Assembly: GCA_031273185.1 (NCBI GenBank) | Contig: JAISSG010000158.1 | Span: forward strand, 1-6,744 | Length of the DNA stretch: 6,744 nt | Direction: 5' to 3' | Source of the DNA: Treponema sp. | GTDB taxonomy: Bacteria > Spirochaetota > Spirochaetia > Treponematales > Breznakiellaceae | Shown here: positions 5,713-6,744 of the stretch, in pieces | How positions within the stretch are numbered: the stretch's first letter is position 1 | How the letters are laid out: each line of letters opens with the position of its first letter | Program-made: the position numbers and the translations under genes | The notes under the pieces: model-generated | Told to the model about the DNA's origin: nothing | The model's input: the letters and a program-made list of their open reading frames with translations, nothing else | Databases searched by the model: none

Positions 5713-6744
5713 ATGAGCGATAAATATCCCCGTTGGCTGGCAAAAAACCTTGAAAATGCGCTGGATAACCGCCGCATAGTAATCGTGTCTGGCGCGAGGC
5801 AGACGGGCAAATCTACCTTGACCGAGCAAATCGGGAAGGCTGGGTTTGAGTTCCGCACGCTTGACGACACCGACTTGCTGGATTTGGCATTGTTTGACCC
5901 GAAGGGGTTTGTGAGAACAGCCGCGAAAACCCTTGTCATCGACGAAATCCAAAAAGCTCCGAAACTTATACCCGAAATAAAGATGGTTGTGGACAAGAAC
6001 AACCGCAACGGGCAATTCCTCCTCACCGGCTCGGTCAACCTGCAAACAATGCCGAGCGCGACGGAAAGCCTGGCTGGGCGGGTGAAAAATGTCCGCCTGC
6101 GCCCGCTTACGCAGGGAGAGCTTCTGCGCCGCAAGCCGCGCTTTTTGGAACGGGCATTTGCAGGCAACTTCCCGGCCTTTGTCAAAGGATACGACAAGCG
6201 GGCGATTTTTGAGATGGCATTCCGCGGCGGATACCCCGAGGCAGTCCGCATAAAGAATTTCGCCCGGCGGCGCGAATGGCACAGGGACTACATAAAAACC
6301 ATTATCGATTACGATTTGGCGGACATTGCCAATATCCGGCGCAGGGACGCATTGGACGAGCTACTGCCGATCCTGGCCGCCTGGTCTGGAAAATTTATGG
6401 ATATGAACGCAATCGGGGCAAATTTGACTCTGACAAAGCCGACGCTTGACAGCTATGTGAACTGGCTGTTGGCGCTGTTCGTGTTTGACAAGGTGCCGCC
6501 GTTCATCAAAACCGATTACGAGCGGGCCGGGCGCAAGGCAAAACTGTATGCGGCAGATACCGGCCTGATGTGCTCAGTTCTCGGCTGGCAGATAGACGAG
6601 GTTATGCTGAATATGGATAAATCGGGCAAGCTGATGGAAACTTTCGTATTCACCGAATTGGCAGCGCAGACGGATTTGGACAGCAAATATTCAATGACGC
6701 AGTACCGTGACCGCGTAAAGCATGAAATCGACTTTATCATAGAG
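5713..6744 (+). CDS. AAA-type ATPase with DUF4143-like C-terminal region (partial, cut by the right edge)
   Basis: 344 residues are visible with no stop, so the 3' end lies outside the window; relatives are usually about 380-430 residues. The Walker A motif is GARQTGKST (27-35) and the Walker B is LVIDEIQKAP (74-83). LLTGS (103-107) fits sensor 1, and LAGRVKNVRLRPLTQGEL (120-137) and FRGGYPEAV (170-178) are hallmarks of the AAA_14/DUF4143 family. The C-terminal part starts with WHRDYIKTIIDYDLADI (189-205) and ends with GKLMETFVFTEL (305-316) and YRDRVKHEIDFIIE (331-344). In this family that pattern resembles a PD-(D/E)XK nuclease fold, with E309 and D340 in the acidic positions; the expected lysine would lie just past the edge. 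The protein should be cytosolic. The cellular role of these ATPases is poorly defined, and many are found as isolated genes in accessory DNA. It is divergent from its left neighbour, and the 23-bp repeats sit in its upstream region. Confidence 0.92.
   Translation, partial: MSDKYPRWLAKNLENALDNRRIVIVSGARQTGKSTLTEQIGKAGFEFRTLDDTDLLDLALFDPKGFVRTAAKTLVIDEIQKAPKLIPEIKMVVDKNNRNGQFLLTGSVNLQTMPSATESLAGRVKNVRLRPLTQGELLRRKPRFLERAFAGNFPAFVKGYDKRAIFEMAFRGGYPEAVRIKNFARRREWHRDYIKTIIDYDLADIANIRRRDALDELLPILAAWSGKFMDMNAIGANLTLTKPTLDSYVNWLLALFVFDKVPPFIKTDYERAGRKAKLYAADTGLMCSVLGWQIDEVMLNMDKSGKLMETFVFTELAAQTDLDSKYSMTQYRDRVKHEIDFIIE

Noticed and set aside
5652..6282. Two long minus-strand open frames opposite the ATPase
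   Set aside because: Both lie antisense to the region with clear Walker A, Walker B and DUF4143-type motifs; their translations show no recognisable features.

Overview
The window most likely comes from an anaerobic spirochaete of the Treponema group. The evidence is a full-length FlaB-type periplasmic flagellin (positions 478-1338, minus strand) starting [14 protein letters not shown] and containing [23 protein letters not shown] and [12 protein letters not shown], with a sigma-28-type promoter. A fragment of the [FeFe]-hydrogenase maturase HydG lies beside it. That pairing suits a fermentative or H2-metabolising treponeme, such as those of insect guts. The organism is an inference from protein similarity recalled by eye, not from a database search.

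Layout from left to right. Positions 1 to about 350 (minus) hold the middle-to-C-terminal part of a HydG reading frame. It runs off the left edge and has no start codon and no N-terminal half, so it looks like a 5'-truncated remnant. Positions 408-442 form a strong intrinsic terminator for the flagellin transcript. A second perfect hairpin (463-486) contains the flagellin stop codon. flaB fills 478-1338 and is preceded by a structured leader of about 215 nt and a sigma-28-type promoter at 1563-1589. Upstream of it, in the same direction, are a putative lipoprotein with TPR-like repeats (1613-2758) and a 903-residue membrane-anchored protein with a C-terminal beta-propeller-like half (2773-5484). 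These two are 14 bases apart and probably form one operon. A 228-bp AT-rich divergent intergenic region follows. It contains four direct repeats of CTTTTCGC, or a variant, spaced exactly 23 bp apart. From 5713 to the right edge (plus) lies an AAA-type ATPase with a DUF4143-like C-terminal region, cut by the window end.

How the parts relate: the anchored propeller protein and the lipoprotein are probably co-translated and both act outside the cytoplasm (periplasm or envelope). Their function is not recognised. flaB has its own late-flagellar promoter and terminator, so it is an independent unit even though it follows the operon. The ATPase is divergent and belongs to a family scattered widely in accessory DNA; the 23-bp repeat array overlaps its promoter region. 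The most unusual points are the repeat array, the hydG truncation immediately behind the flaB terminator, and the hairpin-rich flaB leader. I saw no tRNA, rRNA, CRISPR array or transposase.
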